Assembly (NCBI RefSeq): GCF_020536995.1
Contig: NC_068362.1
Coordinates: 97,817,085 to 97,881,084, forward strand
From: Dreissena polymorpha
Lineage: Eukaryota > Mollusca > Bivalvia > Myida > Dreissenidae
Direction: 5' to 3'
DNA length: 64,000 bases
Part shown: piece after piece, positions 46,190 through 59,900 of the stretch
How positions within the stretch are numbered: the first letter of the stretch is position 1
How the letters are laid out: every line of letters begins with the position of its first letter
Position numbers and translations under genes: made by a program
The notes under the pieces: model-generated
Told to the model about the DNA's origin: nothing
Seen by the model: the letters and a program-made list of their open reading frames with translations, nothing else
The model's database searches: none

Positions 46190-46810
46190 TTTATACTCCC
46201 AATTACGGAATTATGAACTCAAACAGTTGGATCATCATGAAACTTGGTGATCATGTTAGTGGGCAAAATACATCGGCCGAGTTAAATAACAAGCCAGATT
46301 GTGTTGAGAAATTTTAAATTATGGCCCTTTAATGTAAAAAGACCATATTACATTGTCCACTCTCTACGTTAGATAGTTTAAATCGGATTATCATATACTA
46401 AGTACCTTAGGGATACTAGTTGTGGGCATAACGTCTTTACCATGTTCGATCAGGGACCTATACAAACAAATAGGTCCCTGGTTCGATAGATAACCATTCA
46501 GATTGCATCCAACTGATGTTACTTATTGTTGACGAATTACAACAGCATTTTGAGTTGAATAACTCTAACATTTTAAAAAGGATCATCATAAAATACTATA
46601 TTTGATAATGTCTGTGGATATGTAATCTCATCCAAGTTCGATAGAAAGCTGAATCGAATTAAGCACTTCTAAACTGCAGCTCTTGAATTCAACAAATAAA
46701 TTGGTACTTTTTATCTTTTCCGCGCTTAAACTCAATCAGTTCTAAAACGTAGCAGCCATGTTTGCGGGTAAAACATCGCAACCAAGTACGATAACCATGA
46801 CCTTAAAACG
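46190..46810. repeat. Diverged molluscan tandem repeat
   Basis: Recurring phrases such as 'ggatcatcatgaaactt'/'aaaggatcatcataaaat', 'gttcgatagataac' and 'gttgggcataacg'-like blocks recur roughly every 200 bp. A small hairpin, 'agggacctat ... ataggtccct', sits at about 46452-46485. No coding content is seen. Confidence 0.45.
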
Positions 46811-47257
46811 AGCGTCTTTTTCACAAATAAGTAAACACACAATCGTATAAAAGCAAAACCAAATATACGAATGAATATAGTATAATTAATTTCGTTATCC
46901 AATTGTTCATTGGAATGAATGAGTAAATGTACATACATCCGGAAACTATTTGACATACATGATTACTGTTTGTTAAAAATGGACTTTACTTTACAACGTC
47001 ATATGTTTAAGATTATAGATAATATGATTATAGGTGCTACCTAATTTACGGGCAAAGCTTTTTTAAGTTTTTTTTGATAACCATGTATTTTTAATAAATA
47101 TATAGGGACATGATTGTGTTCAAAATGTTATAATTGTTGCAATAATTAAGTAATGCATCCAAAAAAAAAATCAATCTTAAAACGAGTTACATGTTCCTAG
47201 CTAAAAGATCTAGCATTTTATATATTTTTTGTTTTCTAGCCGCAGGAATTTAAAGCT

Positions 47258-47400
47258 GGTTCGGTGGCTGTGGTATAGTGGATGGGGTGTCTGCTAACTG
47301 GCTAAGTCACTGGGAGGTCTCTGTATTGATCCCCTAAGTGGGAGCATTCTTTAGATAACCCTAAAGACATACTATGGCGTACCATTTGGGTTGAAAGTCA
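47258..47400 (+). mobile_element. tRNA-derived SINE fragment
   Basis: tggctgtggtatagtggatg gives a plausible A box. About 50 bases on, gaggtctctgtattgatccc resembles a B-box region, followed by a non-tRNA tail 'accctaaagacatacta'. Length and layout fit the head of a tRNA-derived SINE. The family is not identified. Confidence 0.55.
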
Positions 47401-48265
47401 AGATGACCTACAAGGTAAAAAGAGAAATGTACGTCGAAGTACAATAATTGTACGTCGACATACAAATATAAAATACACTTCGAAGTATATATTTGTACGT
47501 CGAAGTACATTGTGTACTTCGACATACATGTTTGTACTTCGACGTACAAATTTTCTGAACAGCCAATCAAAACACTTGTCTCTTGAGCCTCTTTTCCTTC
47601 AGATTTATTCATAATCAATGTTTAAATTCTCTTTTTTAATTGAGGACAAAATGAAAAAAATATCAGAATGGCAAAAAAAAAAACACATAGAAGTTTCAAG
47701 TATTTAATGCATTGAAATAGATTATATACAAATTTGAAGAAGATTAAATTGTTACCTTTTTTAAAATTAAAATTATTCAGCATATTGTGAGTATTTATTG
47801 ATCATGCGGGCGGAGTATCACGACCGTCCAGCGCATTACTGTGTAGGAAATTCCCAACGGTAACCAAACAGTTACCAAACGATAACGGGATAAATAATGT
47901 ATAATAACCTCCCCGGTTGATCGTATATTGTGATAACCATAATTTGCATAAGTCAGAGGTTTATTCCGCCACGCCAGGTCAATAAATACGCACAATATCT
48001 ATGAGTTAGCGGTCGATATTCGCATAATTTGGTATAAATTATAATAATAATAATGTTTAATAAATACGCACAATATCTATGCGTAAGCGGTCGATAGTCG
48101 CATAATTTAGGATAAATAATAATAATAATAATAATAATAATGTTCAATGTCAAATATCTCTAAAAGCAACAGATGTAAGGTGTCTTCTGATTGGCTAACA
48201 CTCAAGGGTCGGTTAACATTGTACGTCGAAGTATTTTTCTCGTTCTACCTAGTAGGTCTTGTAGA
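47398..48265. mobile_element. Large inverted-repeat element with tacttcgacgtac palindromes
   Basis: The termini gacctacaaggtaaaaagag and the inverted gacctactaggtagaacgag pair. Pairing continues through gtacgtcgaagtac and, further in, agccaatcaaaacactt against agccaatcagaagacacc. The left arm holds at least five palindromic gtacgtcgaagtac-type motifs (47433-47543), the right arm one (about 48217). The centre has a tandem duplication (about 47990-48130) with an (ATA)n tract. No transposase ORF is present. Confidence 0.6.
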
Positions 48266-49019
48266 CTTTCGACGTCATGGTACGTCATATAGACACTAAG
48301 TACTGGTCCTACCCAGGAAACAGTTTGTTTCATCAAATGTCTCAATTCAACTTAACAGCTTGCTAAGGCAGTTGCATTTAGCATACAGTACAATGATTTA
48401 ACATAATCAAAATCATGTGATGTGTCAAATCAATTTTGATTGACAAATTTGACAGGATTTTTTTAATCCAATAAGTTTTAGACTGTCAAATTACACACAC
48501 AACGTATTGAAAACCATACCTGGAGCTTTCGTCTGTATACCACTGACTTCATCAGCAGAATGATTTCTACTGTTGGGAAACGTTAACACCGCTAATTGTC
48601 TTCTTATTTATTGTCGATAATGTAAAAGGCTGAACTCATTTAGATCAGATAACACTTCCGCGCGTTCCTTTTGAAAAACTCTTCGTATATGTCCGTCCTT
48701 TCTAAACACTGTAAGAAACACCCCAAACATACTAGTTAATTTATTAAAAAATAAATATTTATCAAAATTTGTGTTCAGGAGAGTGATTTCAATGTGCAAC
48801 CCAGCAAAGATCACAAATTACATGGCCAACATTTACTGCGAATATAGTCGAGGTCTACACCGAATTTTAATATAAAAAACGCTAGTCATTTTCTTACTGA
48901 AATGGCTAGAAAGTGGACTGCATAATGTTTTTAATAGAAGTAATAAAGGGTACCAAACGGCGGAAAATATCTGTTTCGGCATGGATGTCGCCATTTTTAC
49001 CATCTTCTGATAATCACGT

Positions 49020-49565
49020 TATTACTCTCCCAGCTTGATGAAGGAAAATTTGTTAGAGCTGTATTGTGTGACATTAAAGGATAGGGTGTATAGTATAACA
49101 CGATTGACATATTCATAAGCACCGACTGTGTGGTATATCCGGCTAACACGATTGACATATTCATAAGCACCGACTGTGTGGTATATCCGGCTAACACGAT
49201 TGACATATTCATAAGCACCGACTGTGTGGTATATCCGGCAATCTTCTATCTTCGATAAAAGGCTATCTTAATGACAGAAGACAGTGTGTTGTAATTTCCA
49301 ACTCATCAATGCTGGCGTTCCTAAAGGATCGATATCAGGTCCCTCCTTTTCCTCGTATACATACATAACATAGTGCGATATATCCACTGTACAGTTCGTC
49401 TTTTTGCGTCGATACTGCGCTATTTGTAATCGTCGACAATCCTGTTGATGCGGCTAATCAGCTCGTGTTCGATCTTGTCGAAATCAATACCTGGGTTGAT
49501 AAGTGCTTGTTAACCTTCAATACATCCAAAAAGGTGTCCTTAGTAATATCCAGAAAAAACAAAAC
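49020..49565 (+). mobile_element. Dead LINE reverse-transcriptase fragment
   Basis: Pieces in several frames match the order of a non-LTR reverse transcriptase: LDEGKFVRAVLCDIK, then GISGNLLSSIKGYLNDRRQC, GVPKGSISGPLLFLVYI, TVRLFA and, after a one-base loss at the FADDT site, LFVIVDNPVDAANQLV and INTWVDKCLLTFNTSKKVSL. At least three frame changes and several stops are present. It looks like a Jockey/CR1/RTE-like palm region, with the clade unresolved. No endonuclease or 3' end is seen. The palm part carries the 48-bp tandem at 49096-49239. Confidence 0.8.
49096..49239. repeat. Three identical 48-bp tandem units within the LINE
   Basis: The unit starts taacacgattgacatattca and ends gtgtggtatatccggc. 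It occurs three times without visible differences at 49096, 49144 and 49192. In the LINE frame the unit spans the segment ending LCGISG, so it is an amplified 16-codon piece of reverse transcriptase. Confidence 0.95.
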
Positions 49566-52500
49566 GGCGGACTTTTAATATTCTTCATGCACGTTTGCGA
49601 ATGTATTGTAGAAACTTAAATGAAACTTAAATGAACTGTTGTACGCGAAATAATATATGGAATGTTTATTGTAAATGTAATGAGATTGAAGTTACAAATC
49701 ACGTTTTCTTCGCTTCCCCAAATTAAATGAAATAAAGCTATCCTATTTGACAATCTGTTAAGTTTCAAACCCATAACTTCGCAAGCTCCTCGGTGTTGAA
49801 TAGGGATCATAGGCAGCAAATGCGTCGATATTCAAGCATGTTGAGTATTTCACCAGAGATAATCATAGATTTTAACTTTACTCTATCTCACGACCAGTGC
49901 CTTTTTCATTCATAACATATAATACGTCTCTAACATTAATGTTATGCGACATAAAACAGCTAAAACGTGTTCATCCCATAAAGTAAATTATGGACAATGC
50001 CTTCTTTAATACTATTTAGTTTCAATGTTCTGATTTCTTTCGCTCGTTGTTATTTATCAGTGCAACATGCGGTTTAACTATTGGGTGGAAGGGTTTCCAG
50101 GGTTTTGCGGGATGTAATGAGTGGAGAGTTCGAATGAATTTTAAACCGATTATATATTTGATGAATAGACGTTCTAATCAATCCCTTCCTACCTATCTAC
50201 GGTTCATGATTAATTACTTCGATACAAAGATCAGTATTTAGTATAAATTATAAACAAGTGAAATCATTATAAATTGTAAACTTAAATATTGTTTTAACTA
50301 AAGTGAAACCAACAAAAATGTGATTTCAACGCGGCTTAGCCAGCTTTAGCGACTTATAGTGTAAAATATACGACCTTTAATACTATAACAACAACATTTC
50401 TTATAAAACATATATTGATACGAGGAGAAATATGAACATTGCAATGAACACATATAAGCATATGCATAATATGCTTAATATATTCCATTCGAATGCTCTT
50501 GAACAGCAGCGTAATACCAACATTTTATTTTTCGATAGTGAAATGTAACTGGTTCGCAATAAAATACATTAAATAAAATGCATATCAGACTATCTGTTAA
50601 TGAAACTACGAAATTAGGCCTATATTAAATTATTGCTACAATCAAAATTTAAATTATATCTAAATAAAAAGAAGCGGTGTTTAAAAAAAATATAACACAA
50701 TAAACAAAGATCTAAACATTTTTAATAAACAAAAAAACATATGGATATATATATGTCATTTGCATTTAAAAACAAAAAATCAAAAAAATAATTATATATG
50801 AATAGCCATCGGATTCACTGTAAGGCTGTTTAATACAAGTTCAAAACCAATGTGAAATAAATGCTCATTTTTACAACGGATTTTTAGATGGTCGCTTCTT
50901 TGATACAAAATTGAATTTAAAATAGCAAACTTGTTAATAATGGCAGCCTATCCACACATTCAGGAATGATTTCCAGACGTGCTGTACTAAGTACGGCAAA
51001 CATTGTGGTATGATATTTAAACGATTTCCACTATACTATTTCGCTTATGATTGTTTTCTCATCTTGGTGGCGAAAGTGAAATTCTGCGAAATGGATTGTA
51101 ACGCGTAATTGTAACAGGGCCACAATTTGTGTCGTTTGAGCATACAGAGAGTAGTCCGGAATTCCTTACACTGAACAGTGCTACATCCTTTGAATTGAGC
51201 ACATACGCAGTGATGTAGCAAAAATTCAGAGGTTGTATCTCGAATCAGCTTATTAAATATTCGAAAATATTCATGCGTGTCTGTTGGCGTTATGTAAAAG
51301 TCACTAAGATGAAAACTGAGTAAAACAGCTATGCCTAAAAGCGTATTAGTGCTCTATACCTATGTTTATGTCAGCGTTGTTGACACCGTGTGAACTGCTC
51401 GGGTAACAAGTAAAGCATAAACAGCAATGTTTATATACTTCTATTCCTCCATATACAAGATACGAAGATTATTGTATATTTTGAATTTGTATATGGTGTC
51501 AAAAATCAAAAGTTTTGTACACGGAACTTTCATTATGAATTTATATTCTTGGTGAGATAGTTATTTGATATTAAAAAAATATTCCTTTAATATGATGGTG
51601 ACTGCAAAATTTCTTTATATTAAGTTCTCATTACCATTTTCATCATACTTTCTATGCTTTCAGAACGTCCAAAAAGCATGTTGTTTTTATTTTGTCTAAG
51701 TTATTTCTATGAAATAATAAGGATGATAAAAAGTGCACACAAAACTCGACCCGTGCGCTATGACACACACTGTATAAAGTTGAATGGCGTGTGTTCATTT
51801 CAAACTTGCAATTGATTTTGAAAAATGAATTGCGTGTTAAATTATGCAATAGCGAACATCTTCAGTGCCTTCAGCGCTTTGATTATTCAACTTCCTATAA
51901 TATGTATATGAAACGTTTCTGATATTCTGTCGTTTACTCATTTATTTTGATTACGCCATTTCTCTCTAAAGCCTTTATGATTGTATTAAAGTTGTACACA
52001 GCAGTTTAGTTTAGTGTTTGGACTTTAACAATTTATGCTGTAGAAAATAGCACGAAGCATCGTTACAAATATAGTATTTTACTCGCAAAATCCACTATTT
52101 TTTCGATCTGCTTGTCGGAGTTTTCTAATCACTAGACCACGTGACTATGTGGGCGAAGCGATCGATAATTTGGCGACTGGTCAATTGTCCCATCAGACTA
52201 TGGCGCATAAATATATAATTTATAAAACAAGCAACAGTAACACAATAGCCCTTGTCAGCCACTTTACCAACACAAACACCAGTAACAATGATCAGGCAAC
52301 AATCAGCTCTGTTGACCACTTGTCAGCGGTCAAGCAAAGACGTCATTCGTGGGTTGAAACCAAGCCGCCACGACATCCAGACGAACAAACATCATCGCTT
52401 CATTAAATACCAAGTCTTCCATAAATAATTATCAATTATCTAAAATCAGATAGGCACATTGATAAACATATTTGTTTTCATAAGTGGGCTATAAATTTAT

Positions 52501-52652
52501 TCGAATTCTTAAATCATTATTTATACTTGCTGATCGTACGACTATACGTACACTAGTGGACATGAGCGTGTCATACATTGGATCTGACTAGTAAAGTACT
52601 TACAAAAATACGACACAAAGTATATCAACATCGGTTGAGAAATCTCTTTGCA
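49566..52652. other. Intergenic spacer and copy B 5' flank
   Basis: AT-rich, with no recognised gene to about 52380; ORFs at 49616-49819, 50047-50241 and 51652-51849 are unsupported. From about 52393 the sequence matches the 5' flank of copy A (cattaaataccaagtcttcc, ctaaaatcagataggca), marking the left edge of the duplicated unit. The block tatcaacatcggttgagaaa just precedes the ATG. Confidence 0.5.
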
Positions 52653-53982
52653 ATGTTTGAAGGGCTGCTGACTGTGGCGGTGCTCATTAGTTCCGTACTG
52701 AGCGCGGCGAGCGTCTGTCCGCACGAGAGCGGCTACCGGAAATGGTCAAACCTCGGCGGATGGACCGGCGGAAAGGTACGTAAGCAACGTCTTTCACGGT
52801 TTTGCTCCTTCTGCGACATAAGTATGAGCAGTAAATGTATGTCAAGTATTTTATATGTAAGAGGAAACACCTTCTCATTTAAACTTCTTTAATAACATGT
52901 GCGTGCTAGAAGGAATGTCGAACTATTTAGTCTGCTTGGTAGGGCAACACATGTGCTGCCTAAAAGGAATGCACTGTCCTATCTCTTAAGTCAGTTGTTT
53001 CTATACTTTATTATGGATTTAACAATACATGTGTATTTTATAATGCACTTATGTACTTAGCTTAAATGTAAAAATATCATTGCAAACCAGTTTTGGGAAT
53101 AAAATATTCAACGACGGATTGTTTAAATATTTGCCATAATTCTAAGAGTGAATGATGAATAGATACTCTGTTACTATTTAGCCGACGGCCGGCTCTAACG
53201 TGATGATCAGCGACTCGGTCATCGTTGACGAGGACACTCCCGGGTTTTATAACGTCACCATTGCTGCTTCCGGCGCTCTGACGTTTGACCCGAAAGTTGA
53301 CCTTCAGTTTCGAGCGGCGAACATCATCGTCAACGGTCGTTTTGAGATTGGTAGCGAAGACTGCCCTTACACCGGCAACCTCGAGATAACACTGACTGGT
53401 GGGTGTTGCATTCCGTAGTGGCTTGAACATGTTAATGATTAGTATTCACAAGAAAATTCATTTTCTATGTTTTTGCCGAATCATTTATCTTACGAGAACA
53501 CGCGCTCGAGGCCCAACATAATAATATTTATGTGCATACACATGATTAATTTCATACGAGGATGCAAACAGCTATACCGGTTATATTGATCTATCTTGGT
53601 ACCAAACTTTTTTGCCCAAAGCCTGAGTGCACTTTTCGGAATAAATATTTTGTATAATCTGAAGCCAAAAACGAACTACACAACTAAATTCTGAATCATA
53701 AATGGTAGATGAGAAGAAAAACCACAATAGCTTACAGTAAATAGATGCTATGAGGATTAGTGCTGCACCTATAGAGTAGTTTTCACACAGTCAATTTCGC
53801 ATCTGTTTCTGACAAACACAGGAACGCGCGCGGACCACGCGGGCGAACGGGACCCCAAAGCCATCCTGGTGACGTCAGGGGGCACCATTGAGATCCACGG
53901 AGAGCCCAAGCGCGCCTGGACCAAGCTACAGGGGACGCTTCTTCCGGACAATAAAAACAAGGCCATTCTTTATGACCATGAG
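52653..53982 (+). other. Copy B exons 1-3: signal peptide and G8 domain
   Basis: Exon 1 is 52653-52775 (donor AAAG|gtacgt), exon 2 53182-53398, exon 3 53822-53982. The frame is open: VCPHESGYRKWSNLGGW, VMISDSVIVDEDTPGF, FEIGSEDCPYTGNLEITLTG, then TRADHAGERDPKAILVTSGG and IEIHGEPKRAWTKLQGTLL. The cysteine and LxIHG features match the family G8 domain. Confidence 0.92.
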
Positions 53983-56900
53983 GTGCTGTTAACAATGTGT
54001 TACCTTCTTTTTTTTCAATAAAATTTTCTTAAAGGAACCAGTTGTTTTAAAGCTTTTAACGCTTAAATACGAATTATTTGTACGTGTACTTAATTCGTGT
54101 TATTTTTGCAGTCAGTTTGTAATCAAAATGACGAAAATATAATTTAAGGCACTGACTCGAGAATGGCTGAGTATACTAGATTGCTCACGATGCTGGGCGA
54201 TCGGTCCGTCGGTCGGGCGATAGACGTTCGTCATTTAACTTCTTTGGGTCAAATATGTTTTCAAAATTATATTGCCCAAATCCAACGACCTTCCAATTTT
54301 ATCTAGATATTCTGTATACTATGACTTTTCAAAACAGAATATACTAATAAATATAAGGCCACGCCGTTCGGATCCAAGTTATAGCAGTTGATCGATTGGA
54401 TCATGCAACCATGTGTTTAAGCAAATATTTCCAATGGCTGGTCACTACAATCTCTGATTGACAAATAGCTGGATTGTGTGTACCCACGGTTCATCTGTTT
54501 TGGATGCTTAAATGTCATAAATACATGGTATCATCTAGGACATGTGTCAACTAGGATATGCCCCCTCCCAATAAAGTAAGGCGGACATAGCCTGTAGGAG
54601 CCCGGAACATTTGCTTATATAGTGAAACGCCATACTGTATTCTACAAACAATGCTCTGGTTCCGCTGTTATGCCGGGCTGTAGATAATGATATTTTTAAC
54701 GTCATGTTTGCCCTTACAGATAAACGGTACAGAGAACACATGGACCAACGGTATTGGAGCGTACACCGTGGCTCTGAGAGGAGACTCCTATGAAATTTTG
54801 AAGTGGGGAATCTACAATCTGCGCTCAAACAGTCAACAGCTGGCGGCGCACATCAACAGTGAGCTTTACATTGTGATCAGCTTTGAATATTTAAGCTCGA
54901 TGTGGCTGTTATGTGGGTTTTATCTGGGCACAGATGCCTAAATGTACCTGTATGCTTCTTTGGGACGTCAAATCCCGGTCGCCACACATTATATCAATAT
55001 GAGAACCTCTTATCAGGTCGTGTCAAATCGTAATTTTGTCGTCCATGATGGGTTGGTATGAACCACATTTTTTTTTATAAACAATAACATTTACACATTG
55101 ATTGTAGTCCCATTTTAATATGTATTCATCCAGCTTAAATTCTCCTAGTCCATAGACTCCAGTCGCGGCGATTATGAGGGCATCCGAGCAGGGGCGATCT
55201 GGATAACGGCCTCTGTCTCAAGCATGTCAATTTCGTCAGTACCTGTTATGAAATCGCGATGATTATAAAAGGGTATTGAGCGAAATTATTTTGAGATGAG
55301 GCATTTCTATTGAAGACGTTGTTTTCATATATGCCCAGCTTTGACACTTTTTAAAGTCGCAGTTACTATTCAGGCGTTCAAGTCGGAGAGATCCTGATGA
55401 TGGCTAGCCAGAAGCGGATTGACGTCGACGTCAACCAAACCGACCGCTTCCTCGTATACGACGCGCTCGAGACGCTGGTTTCCGGTGAGCGAACAGGGAA
55501 GTCCATTCTTCGGTCGATGGACAAAAGTGACGGAAGAACGTGGGCATTCATCATGCAGAAAGGTGACTTTCTCATATTCATATGTTGTAGACGCGAAAAC
55601 AGCAAAGAACATCACATATTATTCATCATACGAAGACAATCCCCAGATTTGAAGGCAGATTAAATTCATATTATTATTGGTAAAATTGTTAAAGGGGCCT
55701 TTTCACGTTTGGGTAAATTGACAAAGTTTGAAAAAGTTGTTTCAGATTCGCAAATTTTTGTTTTAGTTATGATATTTGTGAGGAAACAGTAATACTGAGC
55801 ATTTACCATGCTCTAAAATAGCCATGATATGCATCTTTTGACAATTTAAAAACCCGAAAACTATAAAGCGTTGCAACGCGAAACGAATTAATAATTTGGA
55901 GAGTTCTGTTGTCGTCATATTTTGTGGAACTATGAGGATTGCTTATATAATGTATAAAATACATTTACCATTGCATCCAGAAGAATGGTCTAAGTCGTAG
56001 ACTTTTTAATCCAGGACTCCAGGGGTCAGTGGTTCGAGCCCTGCTGAGGGTTATCTTTTTTTTCATTTTAATTTTTATTCTTGATTTTTTACTGGACCTT
56101 TTTATATTCAATGCTTACATTTATCAATATAAAATATTTAATGACAAACTTCAAAACATGCCAAAATCTGTGAAAAGGCCCCTCTAACCTGAATACTAAC
56201 TATATACATACGGGTATATTAATTGTATATGTGGACGAGATATTAAGATTAAGGTTTCATAGTATTAAGCCGTTTATCGGATTATTTGTGAACAAGATGG
56301 GTGACCACAGTAATAAGCTTCTAGTTTAAACCCTACGCATCTTTCCATAGGAAACCAGGGCAGCGTTCAGGAGACCAGTAACAACCAGGGCATCACATCC
56401 CAAACCGTTTTCCAAGCGCCCAACGGCCTCGTTCTTATGTCTGAGACCAAGGGCACCAAGGACTTTTTTAACCAGGGCGACAACTTCCGGATTGCCTCTA
56501 GCCTGGACGGCGTATACCCGCGCGTCACAGTTATTGATGACGTAACCACGTGGCTGCCAGGTGCGATATTATACGATATTATGGTGCTTACAAGTAAACG
56601 TTTCTTATATAATTTCATATCTGTAAGCCAATTACTTCGGATTTTTTAAAGAAAACAACCTAATTTTTTTTAATAAGAAATGGATATAGATAAACCGGCC
56701 CAAGCTTGTTACAACGACGAGCGCACATTTACACATTTTACTGACTATGAATTGTGTTTGTATTTCTGTCAGTAACGTTTGTTTTTTAGTACAATATCTT
56801 TCTAAATACAGAAAACTGTTAAGTATTTCAATTTAAAGGATGTTTTTACAATCGAAAATGTGTTACCATAGTAACGGAATGGTCATCATATTAAAGAAAA

Positions 56901-59900
56901 TGGTCATGTTGCAGGTGACAAGGTCGCCATAGCAACCACGGACTACGATCCGATCCAGACTGAGGAGACGCAGATAGTTTTCTGTGGGGACTGTCTACAC
57001 AACCAGTTCCGGATAAACAGTAAGTGCATGTGAACAAGAAATGCCAATCTTAGTTTAACCCACGAATGCACGGTGGAGAAAGCAAAAAGCAAAAAAGTTT
57101 TTCACTTTAGGCGAAAATGCTATTTCTGTTTACATTTACCCGACCTGCCCTTTAAGTAGACCAGTAATATTTATTTGTTGTATGTGTTTCATTTTGCCAT
57201 ATTAAAAAAATATATGTTCAAGTATTATTTGGTTAAATACATATCTTTATTTGGCGCAGTTACTGCAGAAAAAATCTCGGTTACTACCGATACGTTTTCA
57301 ATCTTTGTTTTGTTTTAAAATACGCAAGTTATTTGTTTTTGGAGTTATAAAAAAACTATGAAAAACGTTCCCAAACTACATTCTCTTTAATTTTAGTGTA
57401 TGTTGCCTGAAGCAAACACATTTCTTCATGACTTCTACACAATTAGACTAGAGCGTGCAATACAAAATATCAATAAGCCAGAGACGTTATCGTATAAAGC
57501 TTTGTCAGTATTGAACAGTTGTGATTTGTATGCAGGGGCGGTTCCAGGATTTCTGGTTGGGGGGGGGGGGGTATTGAAAGATTTGCTGGGGGTCTAGAAG
57601 GCCGATAGGGCCCCTGGTGGGTACATGGCAAAGCCCTGGTAGGTGGTCAAGGGGGGCGAAGCTCCACGATTTTAGTGATTTTGAAGGCTTTGACAACCAC
57701 TTCTCGAATAAGTCACGCCTTATATGTTTTTCATCAAAGTACCTTCGTACATGTATAATGCCCAAAAAGTGCATAGTTTATCGTTTAGGGGGTCCAGGGG
57801 GCGAAGCCCCCCCGGAAGATTCACGATTTTAATGACTTTAAAGGCTTTGACAACCACTTCTCCAGCATGTTGCGCCTTATATGCTTTCATCAAAGTACCT
57901 TCTTATGATGCCAAAACAGTTCATAGTTTATAGTTTTGGGGGTCCAGGGGAAGCCCCCCGGAAGGCCGATAGGGCCCCTGGTGGGTGCATGGCAAAGCCC
58001 TGGTAGGTGGTCAAGGGGGGCGAAGCTCCACGATTTTTGTGATTTTGAAGGCTTGACCAGTTTTAATAGGTGATTTAGATCTAGTTAAGTGTGAAACATC
58101 AAATGAATGTACTTTACTTTGGCGATTTTAGAGGGGGGGGGGGCGTACGCCGCGTCCGCCCCCTCCCCCCCTGGATTCGCCTATGGTATGGGTTGTTTAT
58201 GCTCGATACTCAATAGCGGGGTATATTGCTCTGCAAATGTCCGTCGGTTGGCCACGCATTTTCGTTTCTGCACGAAATCTAGAAAATGCTTCAACCTGCA
58301 ATCATACAAATTGGTTTGATGGTTATATTGAAGGAAATGAAGGACGACCCGTAATCGAATTGAGGTAAAAAAAATCCAAAGTAATTGAAAGTAACATGTC
58401 AATTTAGAGATCGTCGATAACATATTTTGTAGTATTTGAATATAGTATATAAATATACAACTAATTTAACTAATTTAACAATTCACGAAATTAACGTTAA
58501 ATACACAATACACCCAAACAAATCATTCCGCTGTCCGTGGTATACGCTCGTTCATTGTGTGCTGGGCTATACGTAAGTTTCAAAGAAGCCTCCATAAAGC
58601 ATACATCCTTTGCAGTAGAAAAGAACTGTCTTGAAGCAACCAGGTGTAGACTGCCGGTTGTTCAATACATACCACCAATTTATACATATAGATAATACCC
58701 AGAAATACTTTTATTGCGTTTAATATATCAAGTACCATAGGCCAGAGCAGAATTCCGTATCTTATTGTGTGGAATCTGATCACGTTCTATACTGCTGGAA
58801 AATAAATAATTGGTTGTGTTTGTGACATGTTATGATTTTCATCATTTGAAAGTATTAACTAAATGTAATTAATGGTTGTGGTGTTCTTACCGCAAACGAT
58901 TGTCGTGAAATATTTTCTTTCTATTGTGTAATATCGTTATTCGTTTATTTCTAACATGCATGTGTACATTTTCACGCCTGTTTGTTAGGGCGTCCCGTGT
59001 ACACGCACTACGGTGAGATTGTGGCCGGAAGTGTCGACATGAGGGCGGAAGTGGCTATGCTGACCCGGAACGTCGTTATCCGCGGAGCGATGGAGGCGGT
59101 GTGTCCGCAGAACAACGGAAACTGCAATGACTCGATCGTAAACGGACTCGATACGTTCGGAGCGCATATCAAGGTTAGTACAACAAAATAATGCTGATAT
59201 TTACATGTGAAGATAATCCAAACCACATCGTTAACCCTAATTTCAATCTCCTAATTTAGATCGACTGCAAGTTGCATGTAGCAATCATGGTCGCATTTGA
59301 GTAAGAATTTAAGAACGCTCCCACAGTGGCATTTGAGTCTGACCGCTTGCTTGGTGTAAATCATATCCACCATAAATCGTTTAGGATGTTTTTAAATGTG
59401 TAATATGATATGATTATAAAATGACACGCTTGATTTTGTTGTTAAAAGATCCTACGTGGCTTCGCAAATGCCCGGATGTCCAATTTTGAGCTCCGCCAGG
59501 CCGGTCAGCAGACGGATTTGGGCCGCTACCCGATACACTTCCACATGACGTTCAACAAGACTACGTCTGCCGCCGTGCCTTACATCCGGTCTGTCAGCAT
59601 CCACAATACGTTCGCCAGATGCATCACGATACACGGTTCCCATGGCATAATGGTAAGTTCAGCTCTAAAGAAAGACAGTGGGAGCAGCGAACAGGATCAT
59701 TACAGGATCCTTACAAAACGCTTAACAGAACCATCTGATCCTAAACTGAAGCTTTTACTATTTGTTTGTTTGTTATCATTTAATACCAACCGCTAGATAT
59801 TCGGCATAAAGTATACTGTTAAAACATCTCTAAATTATGCATGTTGATAGAATCATAAAGGATATATGTTCAATCAAAGTGGCTTTTACTTTTAGAGCGA

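Noticed and set aside
48480-48570. Possible additional retroelement 3' end ('tacctggagctttcgtctgt')
   Set aside because: The phrase feels repeat-derived but no coding or terminal structure could be attached to it.
49096-49239. CRISPR-like direct repeats
   Set aside because: The 48-bp units are contiguous with no spacers and belong to a LINE relic in an animal genome.
57617-57933. ORFs of about 70 codons in copy B intron 7
   Set aside because: They arise from the tandem units of the G-rich element and share no protein similarity I can recognise.
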